Positions 35,155 to 47,604 of a stretch of 64,000 nucleotides of DNA are shown here, piece by piece. The DNA is from Acarospora socialis (lineage: Eukaryota; Ascomycota; Lecanoromycetes; Acarosporales; Acarosporaceae), in assembly GCA_025617375.2 (NCBI GenBank), contig JAMYGW020000012.1, positions 372,001-436,000 of the forward strand, given 5' to 3'. The notes beneath the pieces are model-generated. The model did not search any database and was not told the origin of the DNA. It saw nothing but the letters and a program-made list of their open reading frames with translations. Both the position numbers and the translations under genes were made by a program. Each line of letters begins with the position of its first letter. The first letter of the stretch is position 1.

Positions 35155-38100
35155 TTATGATGCTTCATCACCACTGCCATCATCCGGCAACCGAACCATC
35201 CTCCCAGTTCCCCCTGCCATCGCCCTCCGCTCATCATACCTCTCAAACACGTCCTCGAGATCCACATGAACCCTCAGCCCCTTCTCCCCCAACACGTCAT
35301 AAACCTTCCTCAGCTCCTCAAACCCGAGAACATCCCTCAAGTGCGTAAACGCAAGCAAATAGAACTCCTTCGCCCACGGACACGCCCGCATCCCACGAAA
35401 GAACACGTCCGTAGCACGCCGCATCTCGCTCCGCCCACGCTCAAAGAGGACATACAGTTTCCACAGCGCGGGATTTGAGCCGCCGCTACGGCTGGCGACG
35501 GCGTTTTCGAAGTTGGCGCGGACGGAGTGGGTGTTGGAGCCGAGGTGGATGCTGCGGTGAAGCTCGGTCCAGATGGAGAATAGCCAGGCTGTGATGGTAG
35601 GTTGCGTGGCGTTGGTGTTGGTGCTGTTGTTGTTGAGGACGAGGGTTTGCATGATGGAGCGGACGCGGTCGTCGATGCGGAAGCGGGCTTCGTTGAGGGC
35701 GTAGAGGGAGAGGAAGATGGTGTTGGTGGGGAAGAGGCGGATGCTCTGGGCGAGTTCAGAGCGGATGAGGGCGGGTTTGAAGAAGTGGGTGTGCGTCATG
35801 TGGTGGTGCAATAGTCTTGCTTTGGCTTGGTGGAGGAGCTCGTGTGTTGGGGAGGTGGTGAGGTTGCGGGCGGCGAGGGTCGATGAGGCTTGTTGAAAGG
35901 TGTCTAGCGCGGCTGAAAGATCACTATCTTGCGTGAGGTATATGAAGAGAGCTAGACACTCCGCATATAGCATTGCATGATCAGTGCGACCAGCTGAGAG
36001 CATGTGTTCACGGCCATCTGTGAGGGCCTAGTAGATCGTTAGGACATTTCAGTATGGAGATTAGGCACGCTTACCCTTTTCACCCTGAGCAACGCCGCCG
36101 CACTTGGATTAGCGGGACTTGTCGCACCACCATGTGTAAGTGAATGGGATTCGTGGCTCGTTGTGCTTTCGGGCAAAGTCAGTAAGTGGTGCATGGCTGA
36201 TTCAAGATCTCCTTTTGCAAGACATTCCCACACCCATGTGCGCCAAAGCAAAATGTTGTCCTGCTGTGCCTCTTGGATAAATGTCTTGCTCATACTAATA
36301 GCAGTACCGATGACATGATCTACTCCGGTCTTGTTCCCGGTTCGAGCTTCGAGAAGAGCATATGCGTTGTAAAGTCGAAGACTTGTTGTATGTTTCTTTA
36401 GCAGACTTTTGGCAAGCTTCCTGGTGCCGTCGGGATCGTTTGCTAACTCAAGGGCAAGATAGTACTCTGCCAAATCCTCACCACCAATCCCAATACTGAC
36501 GAGCATTCTCAGAGCGCGCCGTATCAAAGCCTGCTCAACGGGCCCCTTGTCACCCTCGTATCTAGCGGTCCATGCGTCAAACACGGAGAACCATCTGCCT
36601 TGTTCTGCGAAGAGACTGTCTGGTGATATTAGAAGATGGCGCCCTGGAAAATCGAACGGACTCTTCTTGCGAGCGTTAGCACTCTGTGCGGTGTCTGTGT
36701 CCTGAATCCCGGTATTGGAGCCCCGAGCAGCATCTACACGACTGGTGCGCAATTCCCAGCGACCGAGGAAGAAATCAGATTCTTCCAAAGCATCGTTCAT
36801 GATCAAGGGATCTGTTCGCCAACCTAATCCTGAGCTGGTCGCTGATTCTGATAAGAAAGCGGGCAGGCGACAGAAAGCTAGAAAAGCGTTCAACAGCTCA
36901 GATCGGAGCTTTGAGCTCGCAGTATGAAACAGGCAATCCTGTACGTCTAGAAATAACACAACCCTGAATGGATCATCCTCTTGAATGTCATCAACAGTAC
37001 GCGCTGGACTGCGTGACTCAAGTGCGTTTAGGCTCTCAGAGTGCACCCAGCTGTCAAAGATTCTTTCATCATTGACTGGAATATTGGGTGAATCTGTTCT
37101 AGGAGCTGCTGTAACTCCACCAGTCAGGGTCCATGACTCCCATCCCTTCGCATCTTCTTCTCCGATACGCGGTACTTCACTCTCCCAAAACTCTTCGAAG
37201 GAAGACAAGCAGTCTCTGCGTGTTGTGAGGTCTTGAGCATCACTCATTGACCGGCTAAACTGCTTCGGCATGAAAAAGTTGAACTCGAGTAACGCTTGCC
37301 ATAATCCCACTGCATGCTCCGTATATCCAGACTCGCGCATGAAAAGGGTTAGTCGAAGGACTATATAAATCCGGACCATATCTATGTCATGACCGGAGAG
37401 TGACGACCTAACTTTAGTCAAGGTGGCCGATTTCAGGACTCGGAAGCAGTCGAGAAAAGTTGACCGACAGTCTTCGTACTCAAAGGTCATAAAGCTGGTT
37501 TGCTTGAAGTCAAGGTACTTGGTCCACAGTCCAATGAACCCAGGATACTCCTCCAGTACGCTATTCCATCGGTTGCCCAGCTTTTTGGTGTCCCAGATTT
37601 TCGATCCTTCTTCCATCATGCCAAGGACCACACGTTCCAAGCAATCTTTTTTGGCAACTTTCTCCAAAGCTTTTTCGTACATTGACAGCTTGACCTCTGC
37701 AATGCTCCTTTCCTCTGCGTTAGTTAATTTGTGTCGTCCTCCACGAGTACTGGCACTAAGAAGGCGATCTTGATGACTGATAAGGTCAAACCAAGCATCG
37801 ACATTTGTAGGATGACTATCCACGCGCCGTGACAACTCAATGCTATGCTGTCGGGTGGTTTCATCAATAGAAACCATTCGATGCGCTCCATGTTCAGAGG
37901 TAGCAGTGTCCATGACATACTCTAAGTCTTCATCGGCAGGCCTCTCTCGAGATTTGGCTTTCCCCTCAATCGACCTATAATGGTTCCCATGCTCTTCGTC
38001 GGAAGATTCAGATACTGAGGATGATTGGCTTCTTTCGCCAAGCTCGCGTTTTCGTTTCCTTGACTGAGATAGTGGAACGAAGTCACTTCCACATTTCAGG

Positions 38101-38772
38101 CCTGGATCAGGAGACCCAATCCGTCGTATGCGCAACTCTTTTGTAAGACCCAGCTCGCTCTTTGACAAGAGATGTCGTTCACGCCTACCAGTTCGATTCG
38201 AATCACGGTTGCTGACGACTAAACCATTGTCATTGCTCGCCGTCCTATCGATCTTGTTGTCTTGGGAAAGTCCAATAATGCTACCAGCGCCGGTCCGAAG
38301 GTAAGGAGGAATAACATAACGGTGGATCGTTCCGTACGTGATATTGTGCGGGTCACCCAGCCTGTCCGTAACATACAAATTTCGTGTAGTGTTCCGATCT
38401 TTCACCGGCGTTTCCTCGTGTGACTTTGATTGAATGGATGAGCGGTGTCTATGCTCTTTGCGCCGTGAGCTGTCATGACCAGGGCGTCTCGAATATTTGC
38501 TGCTTCGTCGCTCTTGGTAGTGAGCGGTTTTCTCCGGCCCCTCTCGGGACCCCCTCGATGCAAGTGAGAGCTCATCGTCATTAGTACCTTTCAAGACCTG
38601 GTTCTTCTCGGGTATGCCGTTACTGTGAGGAAGTAAGTTCGCCTTTGGTCGGAAGCTGGCAAACTTTGGCACAGTAGCCTTTCTTGTCTGCTCAAAGCTC
38701 GTTTAGCTAGAGCATCGCAGACCACAAATAAAAACCTATAATCGTTCGTACCTGTAAGCCGTCTTCTTCCAT
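35155..38772 (-). CDS. NRDE-2 family RNA-processing/silencing protein
   Basis: Three exons: 38772-38752 (21 nt, MEEDGLQ), 38687-36075 and 36027-35155; 1,168 residues. The tiny first exon supplies the only in-frame ATG; without it the frame opens at a GTG. After a basic, disordered N-terminus (with SR-like RRS and KEHRHRS stretches) comes the NRDE-2 core beginning near VDAWFDLISHQD (about residue 306), followed by HAT/TPR-like helical repeats to the C-terminus. The family links nuclear RNAi, heterochromatin and the exosome (NRDE-2 in worms, Nrl1 in fission yeast with Mtl1, NRDE2 in human). It diverges from UTP10 over 239 bp. Confidence 0.9.
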
Positions 38773-39011
38773 CCCCAGTTCAGTATCTTTGGACGAAGGT
38801 AAGTCCGGGAAGCTTGGTCCAAGCTCACAACCAAGAGCGTTAGATGTGGCAAGTTGAGGCGAGAAAGCCTCGCGAAAAATAGCCCGTACCTACCGCACAT
38901 AGCCGCAACTTTACGCATTTTGCCATAGACAAACCCAAGCTTGACCTCAACGCTGTGCGAGGAACCAGAGAGTCATCCCGATATCCTGGGATGATTCTCT
39001 GAAAACTCAAT
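38773..39011. promoter_or_regulatory. Shared NRDE2/UTP10 bidirectional promoter
   Basis: Only 239 bp separate the two start codons, so both promoters and 5' UTRs must lie here or overlap. No TATA box seen. Confidence 0.7.
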
Positions 39012-42000
39012 ATGTCTACGTCTCTCGCAGCACAGCTCCAACAGATCGCTACCAAATCTTCAAACTCGCTGAACCTCAAGGCGCAAAGAACAGCGCACGC
39101 CCAATCCTTGATCTTCGAACCAAAGCTTGCCGCTACACAAGATTTCGACACAATATTTCAGATCTGTCAGGAAGGATTTCAGGAGTTATGTCTACTAGAT
39201 CCGAGGTTCGTGGGCTTCGGACGAAGCATCTTCAGCGAGCAAAGCAAGACACAAGACAGAACGCAGATGACAGCTGCAGAAAACGAAGTTCTTAATGAGG
39301 CTCTTGAGGACTTCATGGGCTTGGTTGGTGGAAGGCTGTTGTTGAAGCCCGCAGTGAGGGCGATGGACTGGCTGGTCCGAAGGTTTAGGTAAATCATCTA
39401 TTACACATGCGGGCAGATTTCTTTGATCCCAAACTGCGCCTTGAAGGCTAACAGAAAACTCCTCATAGGGTTCATGAACATAATATCTCGTCTCTGTTGC
39501 TTACATTTCTGCCTTACCATGCCACTCCGATCTTTCCTACGGTTCTCTCGATTCTACCTCCAAACATCCCTTTAGCCTTCAAATATCTCCACCCGTACAT
39601 TAAGTCTCTGGTCAGCCCGCCCCGGCATACCATAGTGTACTCAGCAACAAACAATTCGGAGTTCTTCGCTGCACTGAACGCACATGTGATAAGGGTCAGC
39701 AAGGCTCGGTTCCATTATCGTGCTTTATTGTCTTTCTGGGCTGGAATCGTGACCGAAGCGGTTGCGGGTATGATAGACAACACACGTTCAGGACGAAGTT
39801 CGAAGCAACGGCAAAATCAGCAGGATGTTTTGTTACACGTATTGCCCGTACTAAACGAAGCATTGGCCATTGAGAAGGTCCCAGACTTAAGGATTGGGTG
39901 TTACATGCTCATGACTGTACTCGCTTCCAAGGGTAGCTTAGAAGATACCGTTCTGGTGAAAATGATGGAGGCTGTTACGGCGGCATGGACGAACGACACA
40001 AAGAGGCCTGCCTTGACTTGTCTCTCCATAATGGCCCAGGAACGGGAATTTACGAAGCTACCCAAGCCTGTTTTCAAAGCGATCATGAGTATTGACGACG
40101 TGGAGGATGAACTTCTCACCCTCAGTCTGCAGTGCAGAGTGGACAGACTTACGCTTGGACTGATGCTCAGCTGCATTCGCCAACTAGGAAGGACACAAGA
40201 CAGTCAAGGGCTACGCTTCGTCAAAAAAATGCTTGACTGCTCCATATTGGATGAGTCACAACTATCTACTGCCGTCGAAGCAATTCTCCGATCAGCGCAA
40301 GATCTCGACATTACCCTCTCGAACGGAAAGGAGTTACAGAGCCAACTTGCAGATTTGCTTGCACGCCTGACAGACTCTAGAGCAATCAGTGGCATTACAG
40401 AGAAAGTCATAAAGGGTTCCGGCATCGATGTTGAGAACCTAGAGGCAAGGCTGCAAATGGTCCTAAGCGCTCCAGACCGGTCTGCTGTTGAGCCAGCAGA
40501 GGATGATGACATATCTGATCCACCGTCCAAAGCGAAGGACGGGAGTTTTGAAACGGCCATTGCATCGATTCCCACACGCACCGCATACGAAGTGTCATTC
40601 TTGTCTCATTCTAAGTCTTACGTCTTCGGTAGTTTGTCTTATGCATTCATCGTGTCTGCAGTCTCCATATCGCATCTGGAGACATTCACAGAGCTCCCGG
40701 TGCTACGTAAGGGACTTGCATTGAGCGAGCCGCTATACTTTACATTTTTTATACGAATGTGGTGCGGCCGGTACCCAGTACTTGCGCGTACTGCTGCATT
40801 GCAGGTTGTCTCGGACTACTTTTCGAACGTGGATAACTTCACAGTGGACGTCCAAGCCTTACTTCCTTATATACTTGTGGCTCTGGCAGACTCGTCGGCG
40901 AAGGTGAGACGCGCTGCGTCAGACTTACTGTTACAGCTGGGGCGGTTATATAAGACGTTAATGCAAAAAGAGTCCAAAGAGATCAAGATCTGGGGCGCTG
41001 AGGACATCTACGGCCAAGGGGAGGAAGTTAAAAACGTCAAATGGCTGTCAGTGAAAGAGACGGGCAGGATTATTGAGAAGGTGCTTCTTCCAGGCCTAGA
41101 AGAGTTCGTTCTCGATAGTGAACACATTTCGCGTTCCGTGGAATATGCATTGGGTAGCATTACGCATGCAAGGCAATCTGGGTCAAAGGCAACGACTACA
41201 GAAATGAAGACAGCCCTGCGAGTCGCTTTCCTTACGTTTCTTGGCAGCCACATCGTTACAACACCGTTTTATACTGTAAAACTGCGCCTGCTAAAATTCC
41301 TGAAACGAGTCGAGAAGGTCGGAACGAGCTCTCGGACGAAGGTGTTACTACCGCTTTTGCATTCTTGGCTCTCTCCAGACGGTGTTGGTTTAGATGAGAG
41401 TTGCAAAACTGAAAGCATCGATCGCGAGGAGATGGACAAAGCAATCGTCGCAATTGTGTTACCCTCTGACAGAGATGGTGTACATACATTGCGGTCGATC
41501 ATAAAGGGCGAGGCTGGAACGACATCACCGAGTCTGATCAAAGCGGCGACCGAACGCATTTCTACTATCTGGCCGAGAATGAAACCAGACATACAAATGG
41601 CCTGCGTCGAAACCCTCCTTGAGCTATCCCTGACTTCCTCCCCTGACCCGGCTTCCCCACAAACCCAAAATCTTGCAACGGACACGCTGAGGAGCATACA
41701 GCTCCCGACCAATATACTTCTTACATTGATTGAACACCTCCCTACTGCAGCAGCAATTGCAGGAGACGAGCCTCGGCCGACGAAGCGTCGCCGTGTGAGC
41801 AATGGCCAAACGGCAGCTGTGACTTTGCACGGGTCTAAGGAGCTCACGACTGCTCTCCGGAAGATGACGTTTGTTCTTGAGCTCGTAGAAAGCTCACAGC
41901 CTGAAAAGCACCCGCAATTATTGCCGAACCTTTTCCGCGTTCTTGGCGAACTTCCACTGCTCAAATCGCAGCTAAATTCGGAACTTGCGTATCTTCAGAA

Positions 42001-44945
42001 CCTTGTCTTGGGGAGCTTGCTTGCTTTAGTGGGGGGCTTCAAGGTATGTGTTTTATCACCCTGAGTCTCGCCTCGTCAATGTACGCCGACTAACAGATGG
42101 ATTCAGAGTGGAGCTGCTCAGGCACTCGATCGTGCGGCGGTCCGGGTAGATCTACTAGTGGACTGCGTTCGGGCTACTGCAAATCCACAAGTACAGCAAA
42201 CAGCTCTACTGCTGATCGCAGACCTGGCCAGAGTGGCCCCTGAGCTCATACTCCACAGTATCATGCCCATATTCACATATATGGGTGCAAGTGTATTGCG
42301 CCAAGACGATGAGTACTCTGCCTATGTCATAAGCCGGGTACGAATTCTTCAACCATAATCCGCAGATTCCGCACTAACTATATCCTTCTAGACAATCAAT
42401 GAAGTTGTTCCGCCACTTGTGGAAGCCATGAAGAAGCACAAAAAAGACGCGTTAGCAGGATCTTCTGAGTTGCTTCTCAGCTTTGCGGCTGCCTTCGAGC
42501 ACATACCATGGCATCGACGCTATCCGCTGTTTGAGTCTCTTGTAAACAGACTCGGCCCGGAAGACTTTCTCTTTGCGTTACTGGGCCTTCTAGCCGATAG
42601 GTATGCTGCAAAGAAGGACGTTCAAGACTTTGCTCTGGGACTCGCAGCACGCTTCAACGCTAGAGTACAGCTTGTGGTACGGCATACAGCCTCATATCAA
42701 TGCCAACCATACTGACACGTTTTTAGACAGTGCAGAAGTACCTCGAACTTGTTTTTGACGCGCTGAGGCCTAAGAGAACCGTTTCTGAGTTACTTTTAAA
42801 CTTTGGCTCAGACCAAGGAAGAAGCCCGACGGAAGTAGCGCACGAGCTGCTGAAATTAGTACCACATCTTCTTGGCGCAAAGCATCTCGTTTCCGCAGTT
42901 TCCAAAAGCCTGCAGCAGAATGACAATGATGCGGCTGATATACGAGTCTTGTATGCAAGCATACTGCAGCAGACGTTGAGCCTTGCTCAGCAGATTCGCG
43001 ACCAGAAGCAATGTGAGATCCCCTATTTTTGTTGGCAGGGAAAAGGCTACAGTATACTAAGTCACATAGTGTCCCTGACTTGCGGTGTCATTCTGGAGAC
43101 ACTGCTTGCGCTCTTGTCTACGTCCGAATTCCTTGACTCGACTAACAAATTGCTCCATAGTTCTGATTCAGAGGTTAGTTCTGTTCCTCAGCTTCCATAA
43201 CATGACAAGAATACTAAGGGACGGTAGCTTCGCCGCAAGTTTTTGAGATCATTGGAGATACGGATTAGATCTGACAAAGCAATCCATCCAACATCACGAG
43301 ATGCACTTTTGCAATTCCTACCAGAGCTCACAAAAATTCTTGAGGAAGCTCCAGAAGTGCTTCTCAAGCTTGCAGCCCTGGAGTGTGTGGACCATATCTC
43401 AGAGAGATTTGGCAAGAAAGACAAAGGAGCCATCGCCGAAGCTGCTAGAGTAATCTCAGGCGCCCAATGCTTGGGTCACGATGACACTCGGTTGTCCACG
43501 CTCGCTTTACTATGTCTCGCTTCTTTGGTCGAAATTCTAGATCAAGATATCATACCCATCCTCCCGGAGGCGCTTCCAAGGGCATATGAGCAGTTACGGA
43601 AGAGTACCAAGGAGGGTACCGAGGACGAACGCTTACACAACGCTGTTTATACGTTCATTGGCGCACTGCTGGTCCATGTACCATGGATCATAACCGGAGG
43701 CAATCTAGACAGGATACTTGAGCTCTCATATGAGTCGTCTAACGCAGACATGGAGCAGTCATGTGATTACAGCCGTAAAGAATCCCTCGAACTTCTTGCG
43801 AAGCAGACAAACGCCAAAGACCTGTTCGTCGCTCTAGAAAGGAGCTGGGGCGCGGCCATCTCTGAGGGTCTTCAGGTTTGTATCTTTACTCTGTTCAAAT
43901 AATGGTGATTACTGATTATTTTTAGGCGGTAAAGGAATGCCTCGATGTTCTCAGCGTTGCTATAGAGAAGCAGCCAAAATCTATCATCGTCAGGAACTCC
44001 TCCGTATTGAGGGGTATTTTTACGAAAGCGTTCGACATACGGCGCATCATAACCTCAACCCAAACAGACGAGAACTACGATGATGAGGAGATCCAAGAGG
44101 TGGAGACCCTGACTGGTGAAGTAGCAATCAAGATGATATACAAACTCAACGATGCTACTTTCCGACCTCTGTTCACGAATCTGCTCGAGTGGGCATCAAG
44201 CGGGCTACCCAAGAGCGACAAGCAGGGTAAAAGACTACGTTTGACAAGCTTCTTCACATTCCTGCAGATCTTCTTCAATAGCTTGAAGGTATGTGTGCCC
44301 TCACTCTGCTTCCAATACGGTTGTTGACTGACATGCCTCACAGTCAATCGTGACAAGTTACGCCAGCCATGTTATCGAGATAGCCGTAGAGGCGCTCCGA
44401 GATGTTGACTTGAAGAACTTGGATTCAGTAGCATTATCAAGAGTTGTCTTGCGTACCCTTCGTGCAGCTTTCGAGCATGATCAAGATGGTAAGATCACCG
44501 TCTTCGTATCCTAGTACATATTGCTGATGCCTGAGGATGTCTAGATTTCTGGCAGTCACCGTCACACTTCAAAGCAATCTCCGACCCTCTCCTATCTCAA
44601 CTCCGTCACGCGTCCTCCGTCACTGCGCTGGGGTCAGAGGTCATTCCCGCTATAACCGAGCTCGCTGCTGCCGCCGACTCCGGAGACAACCAGAAGGAAA
44701 TGAATGCCACGATAATGAAGCAGATGCGCTCCGACGAGGCACCAGTGAGGTTGGCGGCCGTCAAGTGTGAGCAAAGCTTGACGGCCCGTTTGGGTGAGGA
44801 GTGGCTGGCGTTACTTCCCGAGATGCTACCCTTCATCAGTGAACTGCAAGAGGATGATGATGAAGTGGTGGAAAGGGAAACGAATCGGTGGATTGTTCAG
44901 ATCGAGAGCATCCTGGGGGAGAGTTTGGATTCCATGTTACAGTAA
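39012..44945 (+). CDS. UTP10: U3 snoRNP component Utp10 (HEAT-repeat protein)
   Basis: Ten exons: 39012-39388, 39469-42043, 42107-42337, 42392-42676, 42727-43012, 43070-43173, 43228-43875, 43926-44288, 44344-44488, 44545-44945; 1,804 residues, close to yeast Utp10 (1,769). Starts MSTSLAAQLQQIATKSSNSL, a typical Utp10 N-terminus. The rest is HEAT-like helices; the later part holds the BP28CT domain, including LRRKFLRSLEIRI at 43228 and PEMLPFISELQEDDDEVV near the end. Utp10 belongs to the t-UTP complex of the 90S preribosome, needed for early 18S processing and rDNA transcription. Intron five (43013-43069) is 57 nt, in frame and stop-free, so retention would add 19 residues. Confidence 0.95.
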
Positions 44946-46191
44946 ATAGAGCACGATGTTCCAAGTTGCTTCTCAAGCAAGCATTGAACGGCGTTGGAGC
45001 GTTTTGGCCAATTGAACACCTCTCGAACCCGAGAGTTGCCTGACCGCTCTACTCTATTGTCCTCCAGTCAATGCGAGTGATCTGTGCTCGAGCCGCCGAC
45101 AAGTCGACATATCACGTGCAGGCTGTCGTACGCTTGGATGGATTGGTAAGCGTACCATAGTCTGCACGTGATATGTCGACTTGTCACTAACGCCAGATCG
45201 ATCTACCCGTAGCGCACCCACCATACGGCGCTAGGTCCCTGGGAGCCCGGGGAGTATGCGGCCTAAGCTTAATTCATCCTCTCAAGGCATCGGCACTATG
45301 GACTCCAGCCAACCCGGCAGAACGCATACCTGCAAAGAGCTGTGAGGAGGCTAACTGAGGTCGTTTGTGAACTGAAACTTGTTTCTACCTTATGACCTAC
45401 CTAGGGCGGGGCAGTTGTGGAATAGCTACTAACCCATGCCGTGTTTAGGGGTTTCCGGAAAATAGTGCGGGGGGCTAATATGCTAAAACGATGAGGTCAG
45501 TATGATGTTCGTTCCAACGTCGTGTCTACCTATAACATCATTTCCAACTTGACCGTGGCCTTAACACGCTGATTCTATTGGTTTTTTGGTGTCCGTGTCC
45601 GCTGCATGGAGTAGCCATCCCTACCGAGTCTGACGACAATGGTCAAGAGAAGCGAAGGAAACAAGTGTTCAATCAATTGCGAAACGCTTGTAGTTCAGCC
45701 AAAAAGTTGGAGTTAGGAAGTGCGGCACGTCAAGCCATCAGAAAAGACGAAGCCTGAGTCTCGTAGCAGTCGGGAAGTTGTAAGCGGTCGTCACAGGAGG
45801 AAGAGAAAGTGGGGAGGGCCTAGGGTTGGGCAGCGGACTGGACCCCGCCCTCTAATTGAGCTCTCCATCATCTGGAGAAACTTTCGTACCAATGAGACAC
45901 AAAGGCCAAGCTTCGTATCATGGTTCTGACGAGGAGTCTGGCTGTGGCTGTTCATCGGATTTTACGTAAAACGCCCCGTTCCAGGTTTTGCCTAGCCTCG
46001 ACTGACCAAGAATTGAGAAAGCACCTGAGCTCTGCATGAACGTCACAATGGGCCCATGAGGAGTATAAGTCATGATGTTAACATGACGCTCTGTGGGGCA
46101 CAGCTCACAGCATATATTACTACGTGAATCCTGCTGCTGCTAATCATCACACGAAGCATTGAACACGTCGAAAACGTCTCAATATTTCAAC
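44946..46191. other. Intergenic with foldback
   Basis: About 1.2 kb between UTP10 and the ferritin-like gene. Apart from the foldback at 45098-45185 I see no gene. Confidence 0.5.
45098..45185. repeat. 88-bp foldback inverted repeat
   Basis: Two 38-nt arms around a 12-nt loop (45136-45147). The outer 23 bases of each arm (45098-45120 and 45163-45185) pair perfectly and contain GTCGACATATCACGTG; the inner 15 have 3 mismatches. No clear target-site duplication flanks it. It starts 153 bp after the UTP10 stop. It could be a tiny foldback/MITE-like element, a cruciform-forming site, or an RNA hairpin in the UTP10 3' UTR. Confidence 0.8.
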
Positions 46192-46993
46192 ATGTCCAAT
46201 ACCGACAAGGTTCAGAAGGCTCTTGAGGAGCATTCCTCTGGTAACATCGACGAGTATATCCATACGAGCAGTTTCAACAACAAACTCGAAGAGGTAAGCA
46301 TCCCGTCCAGATAAGAGATAGCGTTATTGTAGTATTAATCGATGTCCAGGCCATCCGGGGACACATTGCCCTCGAATATAAGAGCTGGGTCTTCTTTCGC
46401 AAGCTTGGTGCCGATTGCGCTCGTGCCAATGTAGCACTGCACGGCTTCTCCATGTCCGTACCCCGATCCCAATTCCAGCCTCTGCCAGCTCCAAACGACT
46501 GACAGCCTTTAGGCTCTGGAAACGGGCTGCAGCGGAGTGCTACGTCGACGCCCAGTGGCTCGAGGCCTATCTTGTCCACCGTGGTGGCCGCTCCCAACCC
46601 AGCGATATCCCTGCCCCCAAAATCTCCTGGCCTGACGACCCGGTCGACCCTATCCAGCCCGTTCACGAGGCTCTCCAGGTCGAGAAGAGCCTTCTGGAGG
46701 ACCTCATTCGCCTGTGCAAATCGGCCGACGAGCATGATGACTATCCGTTAGAAGATCAGATCGAGTCGAGATTTTTGAAGAAGCAGACGAAGCATGTCAA
46801 GGATCTCGGAGACCTGTTGCAACAATGCGTTAGGGTTTCCAAGCAGCCGGGTCATGGCCTCTACCATCTCGATAAGGAGTTGCGAGCTACGACCGGTATC
46901 ACGCCGTGGGGGAGGGCTAACAACCCGGACAATATCGATGACTTGCTCGCAAAAGCTACGTCGGACTTGAAGGATTCTTCTCTGTTCCCATGA
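46192..46993 (+). CDS. Ferritin-like four-helix protein
   Basis: Three exons, 46192-46293, 46350-46453 and 46513-46993; 228 residues. Recognisable in order: helix A HIALEYKSWVFF (Glu of the ferroxidase site), NVALHGFSMLW, helix B ending in HRGGR, helix C with ALQVEKSLLEDLIRL, helix D KKQTKHVKDLGDLL, the ferritin LGD signature. By eye against human FTH1, Glu27, Glu61, Glu107 and Gln141 are kept, but Glu62 aligns with Cys and His65 with Asp, so the ferroxidase centre is altered. No signal peptide. Typical role is iron storage or detoxification in a 24-mer shell; activity here is uncertain. The second intron uses a GTCCGT donor and TTTAG acceptor, which keep the frame across helix B. Confidence 0.75.
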
Positions 46994-47604
46994 TTTGACC
47001 GAGTCGGATGATCCAGGGTCTAAGTGACTACCTGAGAGTGGAAACGTTATAAGCGCAGTAGGAAAAAGTTGACTAGCAATAATGAAAATCTTTGCAACTA
47101 CCTCGTCAGAAGTTAATGTATCTCGAACTTGCTATGTTTGCAGCTCCAAACAATCCATCTTAACCACTCTACAACATACTCTACAGCAACATATAGAGAC
47201 ACTTACAGTAAACCACCCACAGGTCTTAGGTTGCAGTGTCTGACGATGATACGCGATGGGACGTCCGATCACTAAATACTAGTTCCTTCGTAGAATAGGA
47301 AACATAGTTGATGCCTATAAAGATCATCTTTTTATACTTTTCTCCATCCATATAGTGAGGTATCGATCATAGAGATATATCTGGTAGTAGGATTGCCTTC
47401 GCTGCCGCTATAGAACGTCTGGACACCAGAGACTACGGAGCTAGCTTCTACGCAGATCGTGGAGTTGCGGGGAGACCTACTTACCGAGCTAACAGGAAGC
47501 ACGACCGCACAGCAAATTAAAAGCGGCGGACTAGGAGCCATACCCGAAAGGGGAGGGAGCCTGAACCGCGGGTTTCCCGGCAACAGCTACATCTCAAAGA
47601 TGCG
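46994..47604. other. Spacer before the DUF4484 gene
   Basis: About 0.6 kb. No gene, repeat or RNA recognised. Confidence 0.5.
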
